A stretch of DNA of 64,000 nt from Ga0077555 sp050250755 (GTDB lineage: Bacteria; Pseudomonadota; Alphaproteobacteria; Rhizobiales; Hyphomicrobiaceae): positions 1 to 64,000 of the forward strand of contig JBFWOB010000007.1 of assembly GCA_050250755.1 (NCBI GenBank). Direction: 5' to 3'. Positions 8,769 to 18,020 of this stretch are shown here, piece by piece; the first letter of the stretch is position 1, and every line of letters starts with the position of its first letter. The position numbers and the translations under genes are program-made. Below the pieces are notes generated by a model. It was not told where the DNA came from. It ran no database searches and worked only from the letters and a program-made list of their open reading frames with translations.

Positions 8769-10175
8769 GTGAGATACGTCAGCACTCGGGGAAAGGCTCC
8801 GTCGCTGGGGTTTGAAGATGTCCTTCTGACGGGGCTTGCCCGCGATGGGGGCCTCTATCTGCCCGTGGAATGGCCGCAACTTTCACGCGGAGAGATCGCG
8901 CGTTTTGCCGGCCAGCCATACGAGGACGTGGCGCTGCAGGTGATTCGGCCTTTCGTCGGCGGCGAAATCGATGATGCAGCTCTTTCGAGCATTATCCACG
9001 AAGCGTACGCCACATTCCGCCATCGCGCGATTGCGCCTCTCGTCCAGATCGGGCCTTCGGACTGGGTTCTCGAGCTCTTCCATGGCCCGACGCTCGCCTT
9101 CAAGGATGTGGCGATGCAGGTGCTGGCGCGCCTGATGGATAGAGCGCTGACACGGCGCAGCAAACGGGCGACGATCGTCGGCGCGACCTCTGGCGATACA
9201 GGTGGGGCAGCGGTCGAGGCCTTTCGCGGACGGCAGTCGATCGACATCTTCATTCTCTATCCGCATGGGCGCGTGAGTGATGTGCAGCGTCGCCAGATGA
9301 CGACTGCGGCAGACGGAAACGTCTACGCGCTGGCCGTTGATGGCACGTTCGACGATTGCCAGAACATCGTGAAGGCGCTCTTCAACGACCTGGAACTGCG
9401 CGACCGGCTTGGGCTGACCGGCGTCAACTCGATCAACTGGGCACGGCTGATTGCTCAGATCGTTTATTACTTCACCTCGGCGGTAGCGCTCGGAGCGCCC
9501 GAGCGGCGGGTGAGCTTCACGGTGCCGACGGGCAATTTCGGCGACATCTTTGCGGGCTATGCCGCTGCGCGGATGGGTTTGCCGATCGAGCGTCTCGTCG
9601 TAGCCACGAACGTGAACGATATTCTCGTGCGAACCCTCGAGGCTGGACTTTACGAGCCCAAAGGCGTCGTCGCCACCTACTCGCCCAGCATGGATATTCA
9701 GATCTCGTCGAATTTCGAGCGGCTTCTATTCGAGATCGCAGGCCGAAACCCGGTCCGTCTCAACGAAGAGATGACGGCGCTTCGGGAGGAAGGCCGCTTC
9801 GCGCTCGAACACGAAGAATTGCGGCAACTGCGCGAGCTTTTCGACGCTGGCCGAACGAGCGAGGAGGAGACGATCGCCGAAATTCGCCGGCTCGAGCGAG
9901 AGACGGGTTATCTGGCCGACCCACATACGGCGGTGGGAACGGCGGTGGCCCGACGGGTAGCGCGCGACTATAGCGTCCCGATGATCACGCTCTCAACAGC
10001 CCATCCCGCAAAGTTTCCCGATGCCATCCGCGAGGCAGTCGGGCATCCGCCCGTGACGCCCGATTCGGTCGCGCGCCAGGCGGCGTTGCCTGAGCGCATC
10101 CATCGCGTGCCCGGGGATGTCGCCATGGTCGCGGCATTTGTAGAAGCGCATGCCGGTCGCAGGAGTACCTCGTAA
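8769..10175 (+). CDS. thrC: Threonine synthase
   Basis: Threonine synthase converts O-phospho-L-homoserine to L-threonine with PLP. The product of 468 residues begins MRYVSTRGKAPSLGFEDVLLTGLARDGG, a standard ThrC opening, and carries the PLP-binding lysine in HGPTLAFKDVAMQ and the phosphate-binding VGATSGDTGGAA. The GTG at 8769 is chosen because the conserved N-terminus starts there; upstream in-frame codons give unrelated sequence. Its TAA stop overlaps the ATG of the next gene (TAATG). Location behind SURF1 is the common alphaproteobacterial arrangement. Confidence 0.96.
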   Translation: MRYVSTRGKAPSLGFEDVLLTGLARDGGLYLPVEWPQLSRGEIARFAGQPYEDVALQVIRPFVGGEIDDAALSSIIHEAYATFRHRAIAPLVQIGPSDWVLELFHGPTLAFKDVAMQVLARLMDRALTRRSKRATIVGATSGDTGGAAVEAFRGRQSIDIFILYPHGRVSDVQRRQMTTAADGNVYALAVDGTFDDCQNIVKALFNDLELRDRLGLTGVNSINWARLIAQIVYYFTSAVALGAPERRVSFTVPTGNFGDIFAGYAAARMGLPIERLVVATNVNDILVRTLEAGLYEPKGVVATYSPSMDIQISSNFERLLFEIAGRNPVRLNEEMTALREEGRFALEHEELRQLRELFDAGRTSEEETIAEIRRLERETGYLADPHTAVGTAVARRVARDYSVPMITLSTAHPAKFPDAIREAVGHPPVTPDSVARQAALPERIHRVPGDVAMVAAFVEAHAGRRSTS

Positions 10176-11446
10176 TGACGACCCATCAGTCGCGTTTGTC
10201 GAACGGCCTTCGTGTGGTTTCGCATGAGATGCCGCACCTAGGGACAGTGGCCCTCGGTCTTTGGGTTGCGTCCGGTGCCCGGCACGAGGCGCAGTCGGAG
10301 CACGGCATTTCGCATCTTCTGGAGCATATGGCGTTCAAGGGGACGCGCCGGCGCTCTGCCCTGGAGATCGTCGAGGAAATCGAGCAGGTGGGCGGCGATC
10401 TCAATGCCGCCACCAGCCTCGACACCACGTGCTACTACGCGCGCGTGCTCAAAGATGACGTGCATGTGGCTCTCGATATCCTGGCCGATATCATTCAGAA
10501 CTCCCTCTATGCGGAGGAGGAACTGGCGCGCGAACGCGAGGTGATTCTGCAGGAGATCGCGTCGACGCGGGATAGCCCTGACGACACGGTCTACGACCTT
10601 TTCCAGGACGCGGCATTTCCCGGGCAGGCGCTCGGGCGGCCTATTCTCGGCACGCCGGAGAGCGTCTCGGGCTTTTCCGCCAACGAGCTGCGCGGCTTTC
10701 TCGATGCGCGCTATCGGGCGGGAAGCATGGTCCTTTCCGCGGCGGGCAAGATCAAGCACGAGACGCTCCTGAAGTATGCCGAGGACCTGTTCGGGGGATT
10801 GCCATCCGGCGAGGCGCCGAAGGCGATGCCGGCGATCTATGTCGGAGGCCCTCGGATCTCGACGCGACCGTTCGAGCAGGCGCACGTGGTGCTGGGCTAT
10901 CGTGGTCTCGCTTATCGCGATCCGGACTTCTATGCGGTGCAGGTTCTCTCGGGGCTGCTGGGCGGCGGCATGTCATCGCGTCTCTTCCAGGAAGTGCGTG
11001 AGAAGCGCGGGCTCTGCTACTCGATCTATTCGTCGGCCTGGGGCCTCGCGGACATCGGCCTACTTTCGGTGCACGCCTCGACTGGCGCGGACACGCTGCA
11101 AGAGCTGGTGGACGTCGTGCAGCAGGAGCTGTCGCGCCTTGTCTCGGAAAAGCCAGACGAACGTGAGATCCAACGCGCGAAGGCGCAGCTCAAGACGGGA
11201 TTGCTTATGAGTCTCGAGAGTTCGGTGTCTCGAGCCGAGCAGATGGCCCGGCAGCTTCTCGCCTTCGACCGATTGTTGCCGGCGGATGAGTTGATTGGAA
11301 AGGTCGATGCGGTGACGGCCGACGGTGTACGTCGCGTGGCCGAGCGGCTGATTACGGGTTCGGAGCTGTCGATCGCGTTGGTCGGTGGCAATCAGGGCGG
11401 AGATTTGCAAGACGTTGCCGACCAGTCTGCCGCGGCGGCTGGCTGA
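10175..11446 (+). CDS. M16 family zinc metallopeptidase (processing-peptidase-like)
   Basis: A 423-residue M16B peptidase. The inverted zinc motif HxxEH is present as HLLEH at about residues 47-51, with the third ligand region in REREVILQEI. The C-terminal half contains the typical GGGMSSRLFQEVREKRGLCYS. These enzymes resemble the beta subunit of mitochondrial processing peptidase and degrade or process short peptides. Translation is coupled to thrC by stop-start overlap. The true substrate in bacteria is generally unknown. Confidence 0.93.
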   Translation: MTTHQSRLSNGLRVVSHEMPHLGTVALGLWVASGARHEAQSEHGISHLLEHMAFKGTRRRSALEIVEEIEQVGGDLNAATSLDTTCYYARVLKDDVHVALDILADIIQNSLYAEEELAREREVILQEIASTRDSPDDTVYDLFQDAAFPGQALGRPILGTPESVSGFSANELRGFLDARYRAGSMVLSAAGKIKHETLLKYAEDLFGGLPSGEAPKAMPAIYVGGPRISTRPFEQAHVVLGYRGLAYRDPDFYAVQVLSGLLGGGMSSRLFQEVREKRGLCYSIYSSAWGLADIGLLSVHASTGADTLQELVDVVQQELSRLVSEKPDEREIQRAKAQLKTGLLMSLESSVSRAEQMARQLLAFDRLLPADELIGKVDAVTADGVRRVAERLITGSELSIALVGGNQGGDLQDVADQSAAAAG

Positions 11447-11477
11447 TAAGCAGGCGAGCGGGGCTCGAACGATAACG

Positions 11478-12185
11478 ATGGGATTGAAGCTCGACAGGCT
11501 GTTCGCACGATCGGGGCCTCCGCTCCGAAGCGGTCGTGTGCTGCTCGTAGAGCCGGCCTCCCATCATTACGAGGCTTGGTCGCTACTGCGCGAGACCAGC
11601 CGGAAGCACCTCGAGCCGTTCGAACCCGCATGGTCGCCCGACGAGCTTTCGCGCGGCGCGTTTCGGCGGCGGCTGAAGCGCTACCGCTCGGACCGGCGAT
11701 TCGGGACAGGCGCTGCCTTTCTCGTTGAGCGGGCCCAGGACAGAGAGCTGCTCGGAGGTGTGACGCTGACCAATATTCGACGTGGCGTCACGCAGTCTGC
11801 TTCGGTCGGCTATTGGATTGGGCTGCCGTTCGTTCGGCAAGGCTATGCGAGCGAGGCGCTCGAACGCGTCTTGCGCTATGCGTTCGACGATCTCGAACTC
11901 AACCGAATCGAAGCGGCCTGCATGCCGAGGAACAGCGCCTCGATTGGCGTCCTTCGACGCGCCGGCTTCGGTCACGAAGGGCTTGCCCGACGCTATCTGA
12001 TGATCAATGGCGCCTTCGAGGATCATTTGCTGTTTGCGCGTCTGCGACACGACGTTGCAACGGCCAATGTCGCCGTGGATCCCGACGTAAAGATCTTGGA
12101 TCCGTGCTGCGTGCCAAGTTCGGCTGCGCCACTGCCCGGTGGCACCGGGCCACCTGCAATCGCCGCGGAGGGACACGCGGCATGA
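11478..12185 (+). CDS. GNAT family N-acetyltransferase (RimJ-like)
   Basis: A 235-residue acetyltransferase of the GNAT fold. SVGYWIGLPFVRQGYASEALERVLRYAFDDLELNRIEA contains the acetyl-CoA binding pyrophosphate loop of the RimJ/RimL group, and NSASIGVLRRAGFGHEGLARRYLMING matches its C-terminal part, which suggests protein N-terminal acetylation, perhaps of a ribosomal protein. The ATG at 11478 is used. Its TGA overlaps the ATG of the following membrane signalling gene by four bases, so the two are coupled. Confidence 0.88.
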   Translation: MGLKLDRLFARSGPPLRSGRVLLVEPASHHYEAWSLLRETSRKHLEPFEPAWSPDELSRGAFRRRLKRYRSDRRFGTGAAFLVERAQDRELLGGVTLTNIRRGVTQSASVGYWIGLPFVRQGYASEALERVLRYAFDDLELNRIEAACMPRNSASIGVLRRAGFGHEGLARRYLMINGAFEDHLLFARLRHDVATANVAVDPDVKILDPCCVPSSAAPLPGGTGPPAIAAEGHAA

Positions 12186-15100
12186 GGTGGGACAGGGGGA
12201 CAAGGGGGAACGTGACAAACCCAAGCCGGGATCGAGCGGTGGCACGCTCCGGTACAGGGACGTGGCGTGGGCCTTTCGGCAGCGCGGTGCGGTCATTGGC
12301 TGCGTTCGGTCTCGTGATGATCGCGGTTCTGATGCAGCTTGGCCCGGCGCAGGCGCTGAAGCCAATTGTGCTGACCGGGGATCAGGATCGGCTGGAAGTC
12401 TCGACGCTGGGCGAAGCTTACGAAGGCCGCGGTGACACGCTGCAGATCGAGATGGCGCCCGGCGTGGATGGTGCAACGGCGCGCATGGCCGTGAAGGCGG
12501 CGACGCCCGGCACGAATCCGAACTGGTTGGCATTCGCGCTCACCAATCCGACCAACAAAGTCATCGAGCTGTGGCTCACGGCGGATCGCTATACGCCGAT
12601 CGGGTCGGGTGTCGTGTGGCCCGATCTCGACGCACGGCGCATCGCGGCTGTCACGCATTCGGCAGGCTTCGCGCCGGAACGCGTGAGAAACGATCGCGTG
12701 GACATCTACCGCCTCACCATCGAGCGCGGCCAGACGATCACCTACGTTGCCGAACTCGCATCCGACCGTTTCTCGCGGATCAACCTTTGGAAGCCCATCT
12801 CCTTCGAGCAGCAGCAACGCGAACGGCAGCTTTTCAACGGCATCATGCTCGGCATCACGGGTCTGCTCGCCGTTTTCCTGACGGCCGTATTCGCGGCTAA
12901 TCACAAGTCGATCTTCCCAATGGCGGGGCTCGTCGCGTGGTGCGCGCTTGCGCTTCTGTGTGTGGATTTCGGATTCTGGCACAAGCTGTTCCAGATGAAG
13001 CCAGAGGACAACGCGCAGTATCGGGCGGCAGCGGAAGCGGCGCTGGCCGCCAGTCTCGTCATCTTCCTCACGGCATTCCTCAGGGTGAACCTCTGGGGTG
13101 GCTTTGCGCGCACGCTGTTCGTCGTTTGGATCGCGGCGCAACTGGCGATTGTCGGCGTCGCCGTGCTCGATCCGCGCCTCGCCGCAACGGTTGCGCGGTT
13201 GTCGCTGGCGCTGATCGGCGGGCTCGGCTTCGTGTTGATCCTGGTGTTGGCGTTGAGGGGCCTGGACCGGGCACTCGCGCTCATGCCCACGTGGATCCTG
13301 TTTCTGGCCTGGTTGTTCGGGGCGGCGGTCACGCTGACCGGACGCATGTCCGGCGAATTCGCGATCTCGGGGCTTGTGGCAGGCCTCGTACTGATCCTGG
13401 TTCTGATCGGATTCACGGTTACCCAGTACGCGTTCAGATCGGCCGAGCCCATGCTTGGCGTGGGCCACGGCGGGCAGCAGTTACGAATAGCCGCCATGGA
13501 TCGGGCTGGCGTGGCGTTCTGGGAATGGAACGTGCGCCGCGACGAGCTGAGACTGGATCAAGAGATCGAGGCTGCACTCGGGCTCGGTCCTGGGGAGCTT
13601 CCCAGCGGCGTCGACGATTTTCTCGCCTACGTGCATCCTGCGGACCGCGAACGCTTCAGGCTCGAGCTGCTGGCCATCCGCGAGCGCGAGGGCGGCACGT
13701 TACGCACCAACATCCGGCTCCGGCATGCGGACAGCTCGTATCGCTGGCTCGAGTTCGAGGGCGCGAGCGTTCCGACATCGGACCGCCGCAACCTGCGCTG
13801 TGTCGGATTGGTAAGGGATGCCACCGACCAGAGGCGCGCCCAGGAACGTCTGCTCTATAACGCCGTCTACGATAGCCTGACGTCGCTTCCGAACCGGGAG
13901 CTGTTCCTCGATCGCCTCGGCGGCGCATTACAGCGGCTCCGCGAGGGCATGCCCGGTCAGGTTGCGGTGATCTTCGTCGATGTCGACCGGTTTCGCTCGG
14001 TCAACGCGTCGTTCGGCCTCGTCGTTGGCGACAGCATCATCCTGACGGTATCGCGACGAATTGCACGCATCCTCGGCGGAGAAGGGACGCTCGCCAGAAT
14101 TGGCGGCGATCAGTTCGCGCTGTTCTTCGCTGGCCAGAACGCCCCCGCGGAGTTGGCAGCATTTGCCGAGCGATTGCGGTTGTCGCTGCGCTCACCGATC
14201 CGGATCGCCGGTGAGGAGATCGTTCTCACGGGATCGATCGGCATTGCCCTCAGCGATGGAGCGGAGGAAAATCCCCGGGATCTGCTGCGCAACGCCGAGG
14301 TCGCGATGTATCGCGCCAAGCGGCAAGGTAACGACCGGGCAGAGATCTTCAGCCCGGAAATGCAAAGCGAGCGGGCGGAGCGCTTGCAGCTCGAACGCGA
14401 TTTGGCGCAGGCGATTCAAGATAAGCGGCTGGCCCTGCTGTATCAGCCTATCGTGAGCCTCTCGAACGACGAATTGATCGGCTTCGAAGCCGTCGTCCGA
14501 TGGCAGCACCCGAAGCTTGGTATTGTTTCGCCGTCGGATCTCATGCCGCTGGCAGAGCGAGCAGACCTGGCGACACGGCTTGGCTCCTACATTCTCGATC
14601 GGGCATTCAGCGATATTGCGCGCTGGCAGCAGGAGCTGCCGCGGCCCGAGCATCCGCTGTTCGTCACCCTCAGTCTCTCCAGTCGCCAACTTCTTTCGCC
14701 CGAGCTGATCCAGGAGGTTCGCAACGCGCGCGCCCGCTCCGTGCTGCCGGCGGGCACCGTGTGTCTCGAGATTCCCGAGAGCCTGGTAATGGACAATCCG
14801 GAGCAGGCGACCCACGTGCTTGAATTACTACACGAGGCGGGGATCGAGCTTTGGATGGAGCGGTTTGGCACGGGATACAGCTCGCTCCCCTATCTCGGCC
14901 GGTTCCCCTTCGACGCATTCAAGATCGACAAGGCGCTGGTCGAATGGGCCAGCCAAGGCGAGCGCGACGCGGCACTGGTCCGTTCGATCGTGGCGATTGC
15001 GCACGAGCTTGGACGCAAGGTCGTGGGTGATGGGATCGCCTCGGCCGAGGACGCGTCCTTCTTGCGAGCCATCGGTTGCCACTATGCGCAGGGCTTCCAT

Positions 15101-16135
15101 TACGGCGAGGCGATGGGCGAAGACGAAGTTGTCCGTCTACTGCGCCTGATTCGGAAATCCGAACGCCGCATGCGTCGTCGTGGCCTAGTCCGCGGACAAG
15201 AGAAGAAGAAGCCGGTCGAGGCACAGGCCGAAGACGCTGTGTCGGAAAGTGTGACGGACGGAGGTAGTGGTCCAGTTCAGTCGGCCCCTACCGCTCCCGC
15301 GGCTGCACCAGCGAGCGGAGCGCCGTTCGGCGGGGACTTGGCGCCCCGGCCTCCCGGCCCTGCACCGTTTTCCGCGCCGCCCGCGCCAACGTCGCGAACG
15401 CGGCCGCCCGGTCTCGTGTCGACTAGGCCCCCGATGCCACGCGCGGATGCGGTCGCTTCATCGCCCCGAACTCTGCCTCCGACCGGACCGGGACCGGCAA
15501 CAATGGATCGCGCGCCACCACCGATTTCCGCGGGTGGCGGTTCCGCAGGACCGCGAGTCAACACGGGACAACCACCACCTCCACTCGGTCATAGCCCTCC
15601 CCCCTCGAACGGTCAGGCTGTTCCGCCGCGCCCCGCGAGTGCGCCCGTTGCTCCGCAGATACATCCCGCCATGCAAGCCAACGCGATTGGAAATGCGATC
15701 GGCGGCGCGCGTCCGGCGGCAAACGGGACGCCTCGACCGCCTGCCATGCGATCGCCGCCGCTGCAACCGACCACTCGGCCCACTGAGCCTAAGCAATCAC
15801 ATGCGCCCCATGTGCAGCCGGCATTCCACGCGCCTCCCGCCCGACCACACTCGGGCAATGGGGGAGGGGGACGCCCCGCGGAGCCGTTGGCCGTTGCTGC
15901 AGGCGCGTCAGGTGCCGCCGGTCCCTCGGGCTCGTTGCCTCGTGCCGCGCTCGGCGAAACGACAGGACCACCCACTCAGCCGGTGCGTCGTGCCGTGCGA
16001 CACGCTGAGGCCATGGCTTCGCTTTCGCCCACGGTTGCGGCCAGTCTCGACCGGCTGGCTGGAAAAGCTGACGCTCGGCGGCAAGACTCAAACGGGCCGC
16101 CTCCAAGATCGGAGCGGCCCAAGGCGGCCGAATAA
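12182..16135 (+). CDS. Membrane PAS-GGDEF-EAL protein with degenerate catalytic motifs and a proline-rich tail
   Basis: A 1317-residue protein. After an N-terminal hydrophobic segment and an extracytoplasmic beta-rich domain (residues ~60-215) come about seven membrane helices (~220-415), so it resembles 7TM-DISM receptors. A PAS domain follows (~440-555), then a GGDEF-like domain with GGDQF at ~641 instead of GG(D/E)EF, and an EAL-like domain with EAVVRW at ~769. In the EAL part the canonical DDFGTG reads ERFGTG (~893), the metal-ligand Asn of the VNLS strand is Ser, and AEGVE reads GDGIA. I infer that neither c-di-GMP synthesis nor hydrolysis is likely and that it acts as a sensor or binding protein. 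The last ~300 residues are Pro/Ala/Gly-rich and look disordered. It overlaps the GNAT gene by ATGA. Confidence 0.88.
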   Translation: MRWDRGTRGNVTNPSRDRAVARSGTGTWRGPFGSAVRSLAAFGLVMIAVLMQLGPAQALKPIVLTGDQDRLEVSTLGEAYEGRGDTLQIEMAPGVDGATARMAVKAATPGTNPNWLAFALTNPTNKVIELWLTADRYTPIGSGVVWPDLDARRIAAVTHSAGFAPERVRNDRVDIYRLTIERGQTITYVAELASDRFSRINLWKPISFEQQQRERQLFNGIMLGITGLLAVFLTAVFAANHKSIFPMAGLVAWCALALLCVDFGFWHKLFQMKPEDNAQYRAAAEAALAASLVIFLTAFLRVNLWGGFARTLFVVWIAAQLAIVGVAVLDPRLAATVARLSLALIGGLGFVLILVLALRGLDRALALMPTWILFLAWLFGAAVTLTGRMSGEFAISGLVAGLVLILVLIGFTVTQYAFRSAEPMLGVGHGGQQLRIAAMDRAGVAFWEWNVRRDELRLDQEIEAALGLGPGELPSGVDDFLAYVHPADRERFRLELLAIREREGGTLRTNIRLRHADSSYRWLEFEGASVPTSDRRNLRCVGLVRDATDQRRAQERLLYNAVYDSLTSLPNRELFLDRLGGALQRLREGMPGQVAVIFVDVDRFRSVNASFGLVVGDSIILTVSRRIARILGGEGTLARIGGDQFALFFAGQNAPAELAAFAERLRLSLRSPIRIAGEEIVLTGSIGIALSDGAEENPRDLLRNAEVAMYRAKRQGNDRAEIFSPEMQSERAERLQLERDLAQAIQDKRLALLYQPIVSLSNDELIGFEAVVRWQHPKLGIVSPSDLMPLAERADLATRLGSYILDRAFSDIARWQQELPRPEHPLFVTLSLSSRQLLSPELIQEVRNARARSVLPAGTVCLEIPESLVMDNPEQATHVLELLHEAGIELWMERFGTGYSSLPYLGRFPFDAFKIDKALVEWASQGERDAALVRSIVAIAHELGRKVVGDGIASAEDASFLRAIGCHYAQGFHYGEAMGEDEVVRLLRLIRKSERRMRRRGLVRGQEKKKPVEAQAEDAVSESVTDGGSGPVQSAPTAPAAAPASGAPFGGDLAPRPPGPAPFSAPPAPTSRTRPPGLVSTRPPMPRADAVASSPRTLPPTGPGPATMDRAPPPISAGGGSAGPRVNTGQPPPPLGHSPPPSNGQAVPPRPASAPVAPQIHPAMQANAIGNAIGGARPAANGTPRPPAMRSPPLQPTTRPTEPKQSHAPHVQPAFHAPPARPHSGNGGGGRPAEPLAVAAGASGAAGPSGSLPRAALGETTGPPTQPVRRAVRHAEAMASLSPTVAASLDRLAGKADARRQDSNGPPPRSERPKAAE

Positions 16136-16213
16136 GGCGGGCCAAGCCCTGTTGAGAGGGCGGCGCGAGAAAGCCCATCTCATGTCGGAATCGCGTCAGT
16201 GAGAAAACCCCGA

Positions 16214-16825
16214 TCAGGCGTGACCCGCACCCGACACCAGAAACGTCGGATCGATGCCGAGTTTCGAGAGAGCGCGCTCGTAGATCTGATCGATGTCGGT
16301 ACCGAAGATCAGCTCGTGATCGGCCGCGCAATGTAGCCAACCATTGGCCTGGATCTCACTTTCGAGCTGACCGGGCGCCCAGCCCGCATAGCCGAGCGCG
16401 AGAAGACTTTCCGCTGGTCCGTTTCCTTCGGCAATGGCGCGCAAGATGTCGATGGTCGCCGTCAAGCAGATGCCCCCCGCGATGGGAAGCGTCGAGTCCT
16501 CGACGACATAATCATCGCTATGCAACACGAAGCCGCGCTCGGTCGAGACGGGCCCGCCAATATGCACCGCCCGCGTTTCGAGATCCTCGTTGCATTCGTC
16601 AGCGTCGTCTTCGATGAGGTCAAGCTGCTTTAGAAGCGAGCGGAATGTCACGCTCGGCGCATGCTGATTGATGATGATACCCATGGCACCATCGTCAGAG
16701 TGTCGACACATATAGATGACCGCTCGACGAAACCGCTTATCGGTCATGGTCGGCATGGCCAGCAGCATCTGGCCTTCCAGGTAGCTGTCACTTGCCCACG
16801 CGGAGGGCTTGTCCTTGGCGGTCAT
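16214..16825 (-). CDS. YqgE/AlgH family protein
   Basis: A 203-residue UPF0301 protein. The family motif is clear in LEGQMLLAMPTMTDKRFRRAVIYMCRHSDDGAMGIIINQ, the IGGPVSTERGFVLHSDDY segment and LLALGYAGWAPGQLESEI. The molecular role of YqgE/AlgH is not established; it has been linked to alginate regulation in pseudomonads. It is divergent from the DsbD-alpha-like gene, an arrangement that recurs in Hyphomicrobiales, which hints at a shared envelope or redox context. The start at 16825 gives the standard family length. Confidence 0.92.
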   Translation of the reverse strand: MTAKDKPSAWASDSYLEGQMLLAMPTMTDKRFRRAVIYMCRHSDDGAMGIIINQHAPSVTFRSLLKQLDLIEDDADECNEDLETRAVHIGGPVSTERGFVLHSDDYVVEDSTLPIAGGICLTATIDILRAIAEGNGPAESLLALGYAGWAPGQLESEIQANGWLHCAADHELIFGTDIDQIYERALSKLGIDPTFLVSGAGHA

Positions 16826-16958
16826 GGCTGGAGATTAACCCTGTCACATTCCGACGGGAAGCCTATCAATCCGCCGTGAAGCGCCCACGCGGCGCATTGG
16901 CGTACTGGTTTGTGACTATTAGATAGGACGTCTGAAGGCGCTGAACAGGGGCATCATA

Positions 16959-17861
16959 ATGGCAAAGGCCGCGGCCGGTTGGTTCGTCACCTCTTGCGGA
17001 TTGCTATTGGCGAGCCTCGGGGCAATCGGAGTAAGTGGGCGAGGGACGTCAGCTGAGGAATTAACATCGCCGCCTTTGGCGTCCGCTTGGGTCCCGGAAC
17101 ATGCTTCCCGCGTGCGTCTCGTCGCGGGGTCGGTAGCGCGTGTGGGGCAACCGTCGAAGACGATCTATGCCGGCCTTGAAATCGAGCTGGATCAGGGATG
17201 GAAAACATACTGGCGCAACCCCGGCTCCTCAGGGGTGCCGCCGCGGATCGAGCTCGAGGGCTCGCAAAATCTCGAAAAAGCCGAGTTGATGTTTCCGGCC
17301 CCCTTGCGCTTCAAAGATCGTGATGGCGATACGATCGGGTATAAGACGCACGTCGTCCTCCCGGTCGCGCTGACGCCAAAAGATCCCACGAAGCCGATGG
17401 TGCTGAAAGTCGCCGCGGAGCTCGGGATCTGCCGCGAAGTGTGCGTCCCTGTGCAACCCATGCTCGGCCTCACGGTGCCGCCGGACACTGCCAAGTCGCC
17501 GGAGAACGGTCCGCTGCGATATGCCCTTGATCGGGTTCCGCAGGCGGGCAAGGCAGATACCAATGCGCCTCGCCTGGAGCGGGTTAAGACCCGGCTTTCC
17601 GGCGGCCAGCCACAAGTTGTCATCGATGCTCGTTTTCCTGGGCAAGCGGGCGAGGGCGATGTGTTTCTGGAGGCGCCAGACGGCATTTGGATTCCGCTGC
17701 CACAACCGAACGGAAAGTCCGAGGACGGAAGCCGCCGGTTCGTCGTGGACCTGACGGATGGGGCCGACTTGAACGATCTCAAGGGGCGGCGCATTCGCGT
17801 GACGCTAGTTGGCGCCGAGAGTCAATCGGAAGCCGCGTTCGACATGGTTGAAACCAATTAA
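16959..17861 (+). CDS. Exported DsbD N-terminal (alpha) domain-like protein
   Basis: A 300-residue exported protein with an N-terminal hydrophobic signal (about residues 8-30). The core WKTYWRNPGSSGVPPRIEL, the FPAPLRFKD segment and the cysteine pair GICREVCVP match the periplasmic alpha domain of DsbD, which accepts electrons and reduces disulfides. The membrane (beta) and thioredoxin (gamma) domains of full DsbD are absent, so it must work with a separate partner or has another thiol role. It is divergent from yqgE. ATG at 16959 gives a proper signal peptide. Confidence 0.85.
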   Translation: MAKAAAGWFVTSCGLLLASLGAIGVSGRGTSAEELTSPPLASAWVPEHASRVRLVAGSVARVGQPSKTIYAGLEIELDQGWKTYWRNPGSSGVPPRIELEGSQNLEKAELMFPAPLRFKDRDGDTIGYKTHVVLPVALTPKDPTKPMVLKVAAELGICREVCVPVQPMLGLTVPPDTAKSPENGPLRYALDRVPQAGKADTNAPRLERVKTRLSGGQPQVVIDARFPGQAGEGDVFLEAPDGIWIPLPQPNGKSEDGSRRFVVDLTDGADLNDLKGRRIRVTLVGAESQSEAAFDMVETN

Positions 17862-17987
17862 CCGCGCTTCGGCCTTACCCATATCTATTTAGGCTGATTA
17901 CTTTTTTATTGGGTGCCGGGTTTGGCTCCCGCACCTTAATGACCGGTTTTCACTTTTTCGGTCATCGTATGATGTGTACCCTCTGGT

Positions 17988-17993
17988 TATAAT
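17988..17993 (+). promoter_or_regulatory. Candidate -10 element for the [2Fe-2S]-cyclase gene
   Basis: A perfect TATAAT stands 27 bases before the ATG at 18021 in an AT-rich stretch. No convincing -35 hexamer is found at the usual spacing, so this is a weak call. Upstream, a stem ATGACCG (17939-17945) pairs with CGGTCAT (17959-17965), which could be an operator or the end of the preceding transcript. Confidence 0.35.
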
Positions 17994-18020
17994 GCACGGG
18001 CTCTCAGAGGGCGACCATCG

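Noticed and set aside
11813..12181. N-terminal extension of the GGDEF/EAL protein reading through the GNAT gene
   Set aside because: The frame is open but overlaps the well-supported GNAT gene in another frame; the ATGA overlap at 12182 gives the natural start.
15277..16135. Separate gene in the proline-rich end of the GGDEF/EAL protein
   Set aside because: The same frame continues without a stop or a new ribosome site; frames on the opposite strand there are compositional shadows.
17912..17935. GGTGCCGGG/CCCGCACC stem after the DsbD-alpha-like gene as a terminator
   Set aside because: The T run precedes the stem on the + strand instead of following it, so it does not fit an intrinsic terminator in either direction.
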